Below are positions 8,130-15,850 of a DNA stretch of 48,644 nucleotides, piece by piece. Under the pieces are notes generated by a model. That model saw only the letters and a program-made list of their open reading frames with translations, did no database searches and was not told where the DNA came from. The translations under genes and the position numbers were made by a program. Source of the DNA: Nonomuraea sp. MG754425 (GTDB lineage Bacteria; Actinomycetota; Actinomycetes; Streptosporangiales; Streptosporangiaceae); contig NZ_SSXE01000055.1 of NCBI RefSeq assembly GCF_021699195.1, positions 1-48,644 of the forward strand. The letters run 5' to 3'. Positions within the stretch are counted from its first letter, which is position 1. Each line of letters starts with the position of its first letter.

Positions 8130-9199
8130 GGCCGCTCCAACGACTCGCTCGGCAGCGGCAGCCCCTTGTCGCCGGTCGTCCCGCAGACGCCACAGCGGGG
8201 ATGTTTCACGCACGGGTCGAAGCCGGCGGTGAAGTCACCGGCCAGTTGCCATACCCGGTTCACCGTCGCGGGCGTCAGGCCCAGCAGATGGCGCACCGCC
8301 TCCATGGCCACGACCGCAGCGGTCATGGCGCCGTGCGGGCTCAACGCCCCCGAACTGCCGCGCGGAAGGCGGAGTTGCCGGCGCAGCAACTCGCCGTACA
8401 GCGGCTGGCGCTCGATCTGGTGGCTCCAGTCGCACATCGCGCAGGCGCCGGACTCATCCAGGCGGAAGGGGCCCACGCGTGAGCCGCTCGCCAGCAGGAC
8501 CGGGGTCTTCGTCCGCTGCGCCGCCGCGGTGATCCACTCCTTGATGACCCAGGGAGGCTGGTCCGCCAGGCCGAGCACGACGTCGGCCTTCTCGAGTTCG
8601 GGGACGAGGTCCTCCTGGGAGGTGACGACGAACTGGCGCGTGGTCACCTCGATACGGGGATGGAAGCGCCGCATCGCCTCGGCCGCGACGGTGACCTTGG
8701 GGCGTCCCACATCCGCCTCGGTGAAAAGGATGCTCCGGTTGAGATTCGACATCTCAACCACGTCTCCGTCGATGACGGTGAAGCGGCCGACGCCGCAGCA
8801 CACGAGGTTGTAGACCACCCAGCTCGCCAGACCACCGAGCCCGACGATGACACAATGCGCCTCGCGGAGCCTGCGCAGCAGGGTGAACCGGCTCTCGCCG
8901 GCCAGCTCCATCTCCGAGAGGAAGTTCAGCAGGCGGTCGAACCGCGCCAGGTCCGGATCGGACGACGCCGGCGTGCACTCTTCCAGGAAACCCGCGCCGT
9001 GCAGACGACTCATCCACGGCACGCTCGCCACCTGGTCGGCGGCGCAGCCACCGCGCAGCTCGTGCAGGTGAGGCAGCTCCTTCTCCGTGAAGGGCGCCAC
9101 GCGCAGCCGCGTGGTCCCCAGGCTCAGCAGGAGCGCGTCATCGACCCAGATCATCTGGGCCCGGCCGCGTAGCCGGAGCCGGGTGTCCGTGCCGGTCAT
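8126..9199 (-). CDS. ThiF/E1-like adenylating enzyme with RRE-like N-terminal domain
   Basis: The 357-residue product has an E1/ThiF adenylation domain: GLGGLAS at residues 120-126, D144/D146 in VIDGDVVEMSN, NLNR at 152-155, and K168 in GRPKV. Two CxxC pairs (CAMC at 253-256, CGVC at 336-339) form the usual structural zinc site. The first 75 or so residues have the alternating strands and helices of a RiPP recognition element or peptide clamp (RGRAQMIWVDDALLLSLG, then HLHELRGG). No YcaO gene is present, so an azoline-forming partner role is unlikely. MccB and PaaA, peptide-modifying members of this family, adenylate peptide carboxylates; activation of the precursor's C-terminus or an acidic side chain is the main hypothesis. 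ATGA overlap upstream, GTGA overlap downstream. Confidence 0.85.
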   Translation of the reverse strand: MTGTDTRLRLRGRAQMIWVDDALLLSLGTTRLRVAPFTEKELPHLHELRGGCAADQVASVPWMSRLHGAGFLEECTPASSDPDLARFDRLLNFLSEMELAGESRFTLLRRLREAHCVIVGLGGLASWVVYNLVCCGVGRFTVIDGDVVEMSNLNRSILFTEADVGRPKVTVAAEAMRRFHPRIEVTTRQFVVTSQEDLVPELEKADVVLGLADQPPWVIKEWITAAAQRTKTPVLLASGSRVGPFRLDESGACAMCDWSHQIERQPLYGELLRRQLRLPRGSSGALSPHGAMTAAVVAMEAVRHLLGLTPATVNRVWQLAGDFTAGFDPCVKHPRCGVCGTTGDKGLPLPSESLERP

Positions 9200-10455
9200 G
9201 CGGCCGCCTCGGCGCGCATCTCCGACCACAGCCGCTCCCCGGCGGGAGTGAACCGGACGGACTGCTCCGCCTCGACCGCCCGCAGGGCCTGGGCGAGCTG
9301 ACCGGCGGTCTCGGCCTGGCGGCTCGCGTGGATCTCCTCGCCGGTGACCGCATGGGCACGGCGGTGGAAGGCGGCGATTCTGGCGAACGCGAAGGCCGTC
9401 TGGAGCATCCCCGGCAGCGGGCGGGGATCGAGCCGGACGGGAGAGCTGAACGTGGCCTCGGGGTCGGCCTCGACCAGCGGATCCAGCTCTTCGATCAGCG
9501 TCAGGCGCAGATGGGCCGCCTCGTGGAGGAGATGCTCGGCGGTGTGAGGGCGTGAGGAGAACGGCCACATGGCCTCGGACAGGAAGACCGCTCCCATCAG
9601 GCACGCCTCCGTGAAGCTGGAGTGGAAGGAACTGCGGTAGGGGACGAACAGCCGCACGTACGAGGTGATCTCCACGGCGAGTTCGGGCCAGCAGCGCTCG
9701 ATCAGCCGGAAGGCGGCGTCGATGTGCCCCGGCCCTTCCGGGCTCAGGTCAGCGGGCGCGAGGTCGGGAGGCGGGTAGCCGGGCACGGCCGGTTTGGTGT
9801 TCATGGAGCTCAGGTGGCGGTGGATCCAGGGATCGCCGGAATCCACCTCGATGCCCGTCCCGGCGATGAACAGGTGGTCGTGGCGGCGGGTGTGCCCGAG
9901 CGGCCCGGTGACCTGGCCAAGCAGGAAGGCGCGGGGCAGACGTACGGCTCCGTCGCGGACGACACCGTCGCCGTCCCCGGACACCCGTACGGTGTCGACG
10001 GGATGGGCCACGGCGAGATGGAAGGCGCTGCCGGGCAGCCGGATCTCGCGGGTGGGCTCGGGGAGCCGCATGCTGACGGGCTCGTCCGGATGCCGGGTCA
10101 GGTGCGGCACCAGCAGGAACCGGGCCAGGTGGTGTGACCAGGTCTGGACGAACTCCCGGTCTCCGCGGGCACAACCCTGCATGAGCTGGAGCCAGAGGTA
10201 ACCGAAGAACGGATGCCCGACGATCCGCATGGCCACGTCCTCGGGAAGCGCGTAGAAGCGCTCGGACCACACGCCTGTCTCGCGTACGGTCTCGGCGTCC
10301 CCGAACGCGCCGAGGCGCCTGGTCACGCGGCCCACGGAATCCCGCAGCCGGGTGGTGTGGTGTGCGGCGGCCGGGTCGTGACCGTTGGCGACCATCGCCA
10401 GCGGGCCACCGGTCAGCTCGGCGGGCGTCACGGCGTGTTCCCTCGTGTCGCTCAC
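9196..10455 (-). CDS. HExxH-motif protein, alphaKG-HExxH-type peptide beta-hydroxylase family (copy 2)
   Basis: The 419-residue product has LLHEAAHLRL (HExxH at residues 311-315) and the matching downstream signature PVRLDPRPLPGMLQTAFAFARIAAFHRR, shared in outline with copies 1 and 3. Known family members are iron/alpha-ketoglutarate peptide beta-hydroxylases. The N-terminal 250 residues have no domain I recognise but share the length of copy 3, so the two look like an older duplication. The start is GTG at 10455, overlapping the stop of copy 3 as GTGA, with a GGGGG run 4 bases upstream. The stop overlaps the ThiF start as ATGA. Substrate residue unknown; precursor Tyr, Asn, Gln or Glu side chains are candidates. 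Confidence 0.8.
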   Translation of the reverse strand: MSDTREHAVTPAELTGGPLAMVANGHDPAAAHHTTRLRDSVGRVTRRLGAFGDAETVRETGVWSERFYALPEDVAMRIVGHPFFGYLWLQLMQGCARGDREFVQTWSHHLARFLLVPHLTRHPDEPVSMRLPEPTREIRLPGSAFHLAVAHPVDTVRVSGDGDGVVRDGAVRLPRAFLLGQVTGPLGHTRRHDHLFIAGTGIEVDSGDPWIHRHLSSMNTKPAVPGYPPPDLAPADLSPEGPGHIDAAFRLIERCWPELAVEITSYVRLFVPYRSSFHSSFTEACLMGAVFLSEAMWPFSSRPHTAEHLLHEAAHLRLTLIEELDPLVEADPEATFSSPVRLDPRPLPGMLQTAFAFARIAAFHRRAHAVTGEEIHASRQAETAGQLAQALRAVEAEQSVRFTPAGERLWSEMRAEAAA

Positions 10456-11720
10456 ATTTCCCCCTTGAGATAGTCGGACTCGGCCGCGGGAGCGACATCA
10501 CCGCAGGCAGCGGATACCCGATCGCGCTCGGAGGCGATCTCGGCCACCAGGCTCCGGCCGGCGGGGGTGAGCCGCACGGACGCGGTCAGCGTGGCCAGAG
10601 CGGTGGACACCTTGTCGATCAGGGCACGTGCCTGCGCGGCCCCCTGTGTCGCCTCGGGGGTCTCACGCGTGACGTGCAACAGCGCCGAGGCGGCCCGGGT
10701 GAAGACGAAGGCGCCGTGCAGCAGGCCGGTGACGGGGCGCGGCCCGGTGCGGAAGGGGCTGTTGACCCGCTCGTCCCAGGCGTGCTCGTGGAGGGGGACG
10801 AGCACCCCGAACGCGTTCAGCCGTAGGTGTCCCGCCTCGTGGGCCATCCGCTCGATCAGGAAGAGCGGGTCGGCGAAGTCGCCGCGCAGGAACACCGCAC
10901 CCTGCCACGCGGTGTTGGAGAACGCCGCGGTCTGCCGGCTGGCGATCGGCGTCACCAGACTGACCGTGGCCACCATCTCCTCGTGCAGCTCCGGCCATGC
11001 CGCCCGAAGCGACGCCAGCGCGTTGCCGAACCGGTCGCGGGCATCGGCCGTGACCGGGATCGGACGGACGGACTCGATGGAGAAACTGCCCGGGTCCTGC
11101 GCCAGCTCGGCCAGCATCGGAGCGAGCAGTTCGGCCCGCCCGCCGAAGACGACGTCCTCGGGGCCGGAACCGGATGAGGGCACGATGCCCCCGGCGCCGT
11201 GGGCGCGCCAGCCGAGCAGTCCGTCGCCCGCGTGGTGGAACTGCACCGGCGTGCCGTCCGGGGTGGAATCGAGGAGCAGCGGTTCGCCCAGCGAGCCGAA
11301 GCACACGGTGCCACGAGGGCCGGCGGTCAGCGTGATCGGCTCTTCCAGCAGCGCCGCCGCGGGGATCAGTACGCTGCCCAGCAAGCGCTCCAGCGAGCGC
11401 GCCGCCGCCTGGAAGTCGCCGGCGCGCAGCGCGGTCACCAGTCCCGTGAAGGCCGCGTGGAAGACGGGTTCGCGGCCCAGCGCCTGACGCCCGGCCGTCG
11501 GTAGCTCCGGGATCCGTTCCAGGAGCGCCGCCGCACCGGTCGCGTGCGGGAGCCGGTGACGGCGGAGAAGGTCGGCGAGCCGGCGCAACTGCGTCAGCCG
11601 CAGGCGCACGATCTCGTCCATCACGCGCCGGTGCTGACCGGCGTCCGGGGCGAACCCCATGACCTCTCGGAAGGACTCGCCGAGGAGGGGAACGGCAGGT
11701 GGGGAGGTTTCAGTCGGCAA
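10452..11720 (-). CDS. HExxH-motif protein, alphaKG-HExxH-type peptide beta-hydroxylase family (copy 3)
   Basis: The 422-residue product has MAHEAGHLRL (HExxH at residues 294-298) and PFRTGPRPVTGLLHGAFVFTR downstream, the same layout as its two neighbours. Family knowledge points to Fe(II)/alpha-ketoglutarate hydroxylation of a peptide. The frame begins at TTG (11720), which overlaps the end of the TPR gene by 11 bases; ATG inside VMGFAPDAG about 20 codons on is the alternative start. It is the first of the two adjacent HExxH genes and is coupled to copy 2 by GTGA. Sequence identity among the three copies is low by eye outside the two motifs, so each may act on its own site. Confidence 0.8.
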   Translation of the reverse strand: MPTETSPPAVPLLGESFREVMGFAPDAGQHRRVMDEIVRLRLTQLRRLADLLRRHRLPHATGAAALLERIPELPTAGRQALGREPVFHAAFTGLVTALRAGDFQAAARSLERLLGSVLIPAAALLEEPITLTAGPRGTVCFGSLGEPLLLDSTPDGTPVQFHHAGDGLLGWRAHGAGGIVPSSGSGPEDVVFGGRAELLAPMLAELAQDPGSFSIESVRPIPVTADARDRFGNALASLRAAWPELHEEMVATVSLVTPIASRQTAAFSNTAWQGAVFLRGDFADPLFLIERMAHEAGHLRLNAFGVLVPLHEHAWDERVNSPFRTGPRPVTGLLHGAFVFTRAASALLHVTRETPEATQGAAQARALIDKVSTALATLTASVRLTPAGRSLVAEIASERDRVSAACGDVAPAAESDYLKGEM

Positions 11721-12990
11721 GGGCTCGTCTTCCCTTCAGCGGTTCGACCAGAGTCTGGATCTGGCGGTCGGCCCAGGGGCGAAGTCGCTGCAACGGACCG
11801 TCCGAGAGCGCGTCGCGCAGCAGGACGAGTGGGGTGACGGCGGCGGGATCGGCGGCGATGGCCTCACCGAGGGCGGCCAGGGCCCGCTCCTGGTCGCCGA
11901 GCCGGAGAGAACAGCGGGCGGCCTGGGTGTGCGCGTAGGAGGTGTAGGGCAGGCCGAGGGCGGCGGCGTCCTGGTAGCTCTCCCGAGCCTCGGCGGTCCG
12001 TTCGCGACGGAGCAGGTAGTCCGCCAGCCGGACGTGAACCTTGGGATCCTCGGGGTCGAGCTGTACCAGTGCCCGGTAGTAGTGCTCCGCCTCGTCGAAT
12101 TCGCCGGCGGCCGTGGCGGCTCGCCCGCGGGTCTCCAGCAGCGGGTGCCGGTTCTCCCGGGCGAGCAGGACCTCGTCCGGCCCCGCCTGCTCGACGGCGG
12201 CGAGGGAGCTGTCCTCCGCCTCGTCGAGCATCCGCCGCACGGACGGGTGGTCGCCTCCGAAGAAGGGCAGGAAGCTGACCCCGCGCCAGTAGTAGCTGAG
12301 CAGTACGGGTCGGACCTCGCCGGGTGCCGCGGCGACCAGGCCATCGGCGACGTCCTTCCAGCGGTCCATCTCCGTCATGGAGCGATCCGACTTCGCGTGA
12401 TCGACGATGAGGTTGACCGCGGCCGTGAGCCTGGTGGCCACCGGCAGCGCCTGGGAGGTGGCGACGGCGGTGAAGGTCTTGCGGGCCGCGGCGTGGGTGG
12501 CAGGCGTCGGTCCCGACAGCTTGAAGTCGGCGTTGCACCGCAGGATCGCGAGCCTGGCGTCGTGCGGGGAACGCTCGGGCGTGAGGTCCGGGGGGACGAG
12601 CCTGCCCACGGCGGCCCAGAAGCCGAGCTTGCTGAGCGTCGCCGCGACCGCGATACGTTCGCCGGTCGGCGACGCCGGCCACCTGTCCAGCATGGCGCAC
12701 AGGTGCTCCCACCGCGGGCTGCGCTCGTCCGGCGGAACCTCGCGGGGATCGCCGCACGCCACCTTCCCCCAGCCGGCGGCCGCGAGGGAGGCGCGCAGCG
12801 TGCTCGGCGTGTTGATCTGGTAGGTCGGCGCCTGCTCGCCGGCGACGAGGCGCCGGCCGAGGTCGGCGACCGAGCGGGCGTGCAGCGGGCCCGCGTCCGA
12901 GGTCAGGTCGAGGTAGGCGCGCAACAGGTGGAGATCGCGGGAGTGCCACCGCGACCGCGTGACGGGGGCTCTCAGGAATTCGGCACGCAC
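11710..12990 (-). CDS. TPR-repeat protein, paralogue of the upstream gene
   Basis: The 426-residue product is mostly helical with tetratricopeptide-like repeats in the last half (EFDEAEHYYRALVQLDPED, then a second unit around RTAEARESYQDAAALGLPY). GTG at 12990 is chosen because GAGGAGGG lies 6 bases upstream; this gives a 19-base overlap with the preceding gene. It matches the upstream TPR protein in several blocks (YWRGVSFLPF against YWRAVSFQPF; HPLLETR in both; DPAAVTPL in both), so the pair arose by duplication. No enzymatic motif is seen. TPR proteins also accompany fxs-type RiPP loci. A scaffold or precursor-delivery role, perhaps as a heterodimer with its paralogue, is inference. Confidence 0.8.
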   Translation of the reverse strand: MRAEFLRAPVTRSRWHSRDLHLLRAYLDLTSDAGPLHARSVADLGRRLVAGEQAPTYQINTPSTLRASLAAAGWGKVACGDPREVPPDERSPRWEHLCAMLDRWPASPTGERIAVAATLSKLGFWAAVGRLVPPDLTPERSPHDARLAILRCNADFKLSGPTPATHAAARKTFTAVATSQALPVATRLTAAVNLIVDHAKSDRSMTEMDRWKDVADGLVAAAPGEVRPVLLSYYWRGVSFLPFFGGDHPSVRRMLDEAEDSSLAAVEQAGPDEVLLARENRHPLLETRGRAATAAGEFDEAEHYYRALVQLDPEDPKVHVRLADYLLRRERTAEARESYQDAAALGLPYTSYAHTQAARCSLRLGDQERALAALGEAIAADPAAVTPLVLLRDALSDGPLQRLRPWADRQIQTLVEPLKGRRALAD

Positions 12991-14276
12991 AGCTCGCCCT
13001 CCTCCGAACGTCCCATGCGCAGGTCGCGGGCGCTTCGCCCGGCCCACTCGGCCAGCCGCCCGTCACTCCGATGGCGGGCGAGCCGTTCCAGTCGCAACAG
13101 CGGCGTCACGGCCGCCGGGTCCCCGCGGTGGGCGCACATCAGCGCGTGTTCGGCGTCGGCGGGCTCCATCACCCCGGCGGCCTTGCACCATGCCAGCGAA
13201 CGGTAGGGCGAGCCCAGAGCCGCTGCCGTGAGATAGCAGGCGAGGGCCGCACGGGGTTCGCCGCGACGGACGTGGACGTCGCCGAGCTGCACGTGAACCT
13301 TGCCGTCCAGCGGGTCGTGGTCGCGTAGCTCGGTCGCGAAGGCCAGCGCGCCGTCCGCGTCACCGGCCCACAACGCCGCCTTGGTGCGGGTCTCCAGCAG
13401 CGGGTGGAGGTTCTGATCGCGGATCCATCGCTGCTCCGGGGTGTCTCCGGGGAGCCGCCGCGCCAGGCTCTCCGCCAGATCCAGCTCCTCCTGGGTACGC
13501 CGGCGATCTTCGGCGAGGAACGGCTGGAAGCTGACCGCACGCCAGTACGTGCTGAGGTGGACGAGATCCAGCCAGTCGTCGTCCGGGCTCAGGTGCCTGG
13601 TCAGCTCATGCGCGGCGTTCCGGTACCGGTCGACCGCCGCCGGGTCGCGCAGCCGGCTCTGGGCATGGAGCACGACAAGCGTGGTCGCGGCGCCCAGCCG
13701 GGCGGTCGCGGGCAGGTCCGCGCAGGCGAGGATGTCCCGCAGAGCCTCGACGCTGGCCCCGGACGAAGCGGCGGTCCGCTCCGTGACGGAACGTGCGTGC
13801 GCGATCCGCGCCCGTACCAGGAGAGTCCGGGGATTCTTCGGCACCTCCTCCGCCGGGCCGGGGGAGAGGGTCGCCAGGTGGCGGTAGAGGCCGACGCCGG
13901 CCAGCAGCCCGGTCAGCCGCACCCGATCCGGCACGCTCAGGTCGTCGAATCGCGCGCCGAGCCGGCACATGCGGCTCCACGCCTCGGTCCGCAGCGATTC
14001 GGGTAGCTCCGCGGGGTCGGTCAGCGCGTACTCGGCCAGCAGCGGCGACTCGACCAGACGATCACGGAAGGCGGGGCCCGGGCGGATCTGCACGGGAAGC
14101 TGGGCGTCCTCAGGGAGGTCGAGATTCCGGAGAGCCAGCGCTGCCGCGGTCGACCTGGTCGGTAGCGCCTCATCGAAACCACCGAGGTCGAAGAGGGGCC
14201 GCCATAACCGGAACTCGATGGGACGTGCGGGCCGAGCACCCGCGAACGGCTCGGGTATCCGTAGGAAGGTCTCCAT
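12972..14276 (-). CDS. TPR-repeat protein
   Basis: The 434-residue product shares its C-terminal half with the next gene: LVHLSTYWRAVSFQPFLAED, LHPLLETRTKAALWAGD, LDGKVHVQLGDVHVRRGE and GDPAAVTPLLRL line up with equivalents there. The repeated helix pairs fit tetratricopeptide repeats. The N-terminus (IEFRLWRPLFDLGGFDEA) has no recognised domain. ATG at 14276 sits 2 bases after the halogenase stop, so it is coupled to it. No signal peptide or membrane span, hence cytoplasmic. Probably a partner protein of the modifying enzymes; no catalytic role can be supported. Confidence 0.8.
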   Translation of the reverse strand: METFLRIPEPFAGARPARPIEFRLWRPLFDLGGFDEALPTRSTAAALALRNLDLPEDAQLPVQIRPGPAFRDRLVESPLLAEYALTDPAELPESLRTEAWSRMCRLGARFDDLSVPDRVRLTGLLAGVGLYRHLATLSPGPAEEVPKNPRTLLVRARIAHARSVTERTAASSGASVEALRDILACADLPATARLGAATTLVVLHAQSRLRDPAAVDRYRNAAHELTRHLSPDDDWLDLVHLSTYWRAVSFQPFLAEDRRRTQEELDLAESLARRLPGDTPEQRWIRDQNLHPLLETRTKAALWAGDADGALAFATELRDHDPLDGKVHVQLGDVHVRRGEPRAALACYLTAAALGSPYRSLAWCKAAGVMEPADAEHALMCAHRGDPAAVTPLLRLERLARHRSDGRLAEWAGRSARDLRMGRSEEGELCVPNS

Positions 14277-14278
14277 GG

Positions 14279-15829
14279 TCAGGCCGCCCCGCTGTTCAGG
14301 CCGGCGTCCTCGACCACCAGGCGGCTGCTGTGCAGCACCGACACCAGACGCCGCAGGCGGGGGTCACGGTTCCAGCTCCCCCGCACGACGGGTCCGGCGG
14401 CCAACTGGCGGATGAAGGCCGCGGCTGACTCCTGCACGGGCACGGTGACGGCCGGGCGACGGTTGCGCCGATCGCGAACGGCCAGAGCGGGGACGACACG
14501 GTCGCCCCTCCGCGTGAAGGTCTCCAGCACCTCGACCCCCGAGGCCAGCGCGATGCGTGCCTGGGTCACCTCGACATGGGGATCGGGCGCGGTCGCGAAC
14601 TCCTCCAGCAGCGGTACGAGAGTCTCGGGGATGTCCAGGGTTCCGGCGTGATGGCCCGTCAGGAAGAGCGGCACGCTGATCGGTCCGAGCTGGGCGGCCA
14701 TGGTGTCGGCCGCGGAGGCGGACAGGGCGCTGAGATCGCGGGAGGCCCAGAAGCGACTGCCGCGGCCGTTGATGCCGTAGAGCAGGTGAACCATCGTCTG
14801 CACCCGCTGGTAGTGCGTGCGCATCGTCGCGTCGTACCAGTCGGCCAGGGCCTGCTCCTCCACGCCGTCGGCAAGGTGGCTGACGACGGCGGCCGCCGCC
14901 GTGACGGCGCCGAGCAACGCGCCGTGGACTCCGGTGGAGAACAGCGGATCGACGAAGAGAGCGGTGTCACCGATGAGGAGGCGACCGTCACGCCACATGG
15001 GTCCGGCGGCGATGTGGTTGGTGTAGCGCAACAGGTGGGTGCGTTCCGCGGGGGCGGCGCCCACGAGCAGGTCCCGGACGAGGCTGCTCGTGGCGATCTG
15101 CTCGGTGAGCATCGCGTCGGGCCGGGCGTTCAGATCCTCCTCGTCACCGACGAAGCCGACACTGGTGGTCGTCTCGTCCAGGGGGATGAACCACAGCCAG
15201 CCGTCGCGGGCGGCCTCGGTGATGATGTTCGTCGCCTGATCGTCGGTCAGCCGCGTGGCTCCGGTGTAGTAGCCGGAGAGCGCGACCCGGCGTGGCCCGC
15301 TGACGTCCACGGGCAGCCCGAGCTTCTTCGGGAGGAACTGGAACAGGCCGCTGGCGTCCACCGTCAGCCGCGCCCGGTGCCGGATCATGCCGTGCTCGCC
15401 GTCGCTGACGACGGCGGTGATGCGTCCGTTCTCCCCGGTCTCGACGGACTTCACCCACTGGCGCGTGTGAACCCGCGCGCCGCAGGTGTGCGCGTGGTCG
15501 AGCAGGAGCAGATCGAAATGGGCCCGCCGCACCTGGTAAGCACGATGAGGTCGGGGCATGGCGAGGTCCACGCGCTGTTGCCGTTCCCCCCACACGAACA
15601 CCGCACCGGTCTTGGGCAGGAAATCCGCCTCGTCGAGATCGGCCACCAGTCCCAGGGTCTCCAGGAGCGGCATGCTCATCGCGAGCAGGGATTCGCCGAT
15701 GTGGTGACGCGGGAACTCCTTCCCCTCCAACACGTCTACGGTCAGTCCTGCCCGCGACGCCATGGTCGCGAAGGCGGATCCCGCAGGGCCGCCGCCGATG
15801 ACGACGACGTCGGCCTCCTTAGTGATCAT
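14279..15829 (-). CDS. FADH2-dependent halogenase
   Basis: The 516-residue product has the FAD dinucleotide motif VVVIGGGPAGSAF (GGGPAG at residues 12-17), the EFPRHHIGESLL segment typical of flavin halogenases, the diagnostic WxWxIP motif as WLWFIP at 211-216, and GDTALFVDPLFSTGVHGA near 287-305. K73 in LPKTGAVFVWG matches the conserved lysine of CndH/CmlS-like halogenases that handles hypochlorous or hypobromous acid. ATG at 15829 has AGGAG 7 bases upstream. The C-terminal 130 residues go beyond the common core and may hold substrate-binding elements. Overall it resembles the variant B group that often acts on carrier-bound or phenolic substrates; here the two Tyr of the precursor tail are the obvious targets. 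FADH2 likely comes from the reductase at 3194-3712. Confidence 0.92.
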   Translation of the reverse strand: MITKEADVVVIGGGPAGSAFATMASRAGLTVDVLEGKEFPRHHIGESLLAMSMPLLETLGLVADLDEADFLPKTGAVFVWGERQQRVDLAMPRPHRAYQVRRAHFDLLLLDHAHTCGARVHTRQWVKSVETGENGRITAVVSDGEHGMIRHRARLTVDASGLFQFLPKKLGLPVDVSGPRRVALSGYYTGATRLTDDQATNIITEAARDGWLWFIPLDETTTSVGFVGDEEDLNARPDAMLTEQIATSSLVRDLLVGAAPAERTHLLRYTNHIAAGPMWRDGRLLIGDTALFVDPLFSTGVHGALLGAVTAAAAVVSHLADGVEEQALADWYDATMRTHYQRVQTMVHLLYGINGRGSRFWASRDLSALSASAADTMAAQLGPISVPLFLTGHHAGTLDIPETLVPLLEEFATAPDPHVEVTQARIALASGVEVLETFTRRGDRVVPALAVRDRRNRRPAVTVPVQESAAAFIRQLAAGPVVRGSWNRDPRLRRLVSVLHSSRLVVEDAGLNSGAA

Positions 15830-15850
15830 GATCGAACTCCTAGCGGTCGG

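Noticed and set aside
6309..8813. 834-codon plus-strand frame opposite the M16 and ThiF genes
   Set aside because: Runs antisense across two genes with clear catalytic motifs; translation is Arg/Gly/Pro rich without family features.
8126..9199. Thiamine or molybdopterin biosynthesis ThiF/MoeB
   Set aside because: No ThiS/MoaD-like partner is present, an extra clamp-like N-terminus is seen, and the gene is coupled to peptide-modifying genes.
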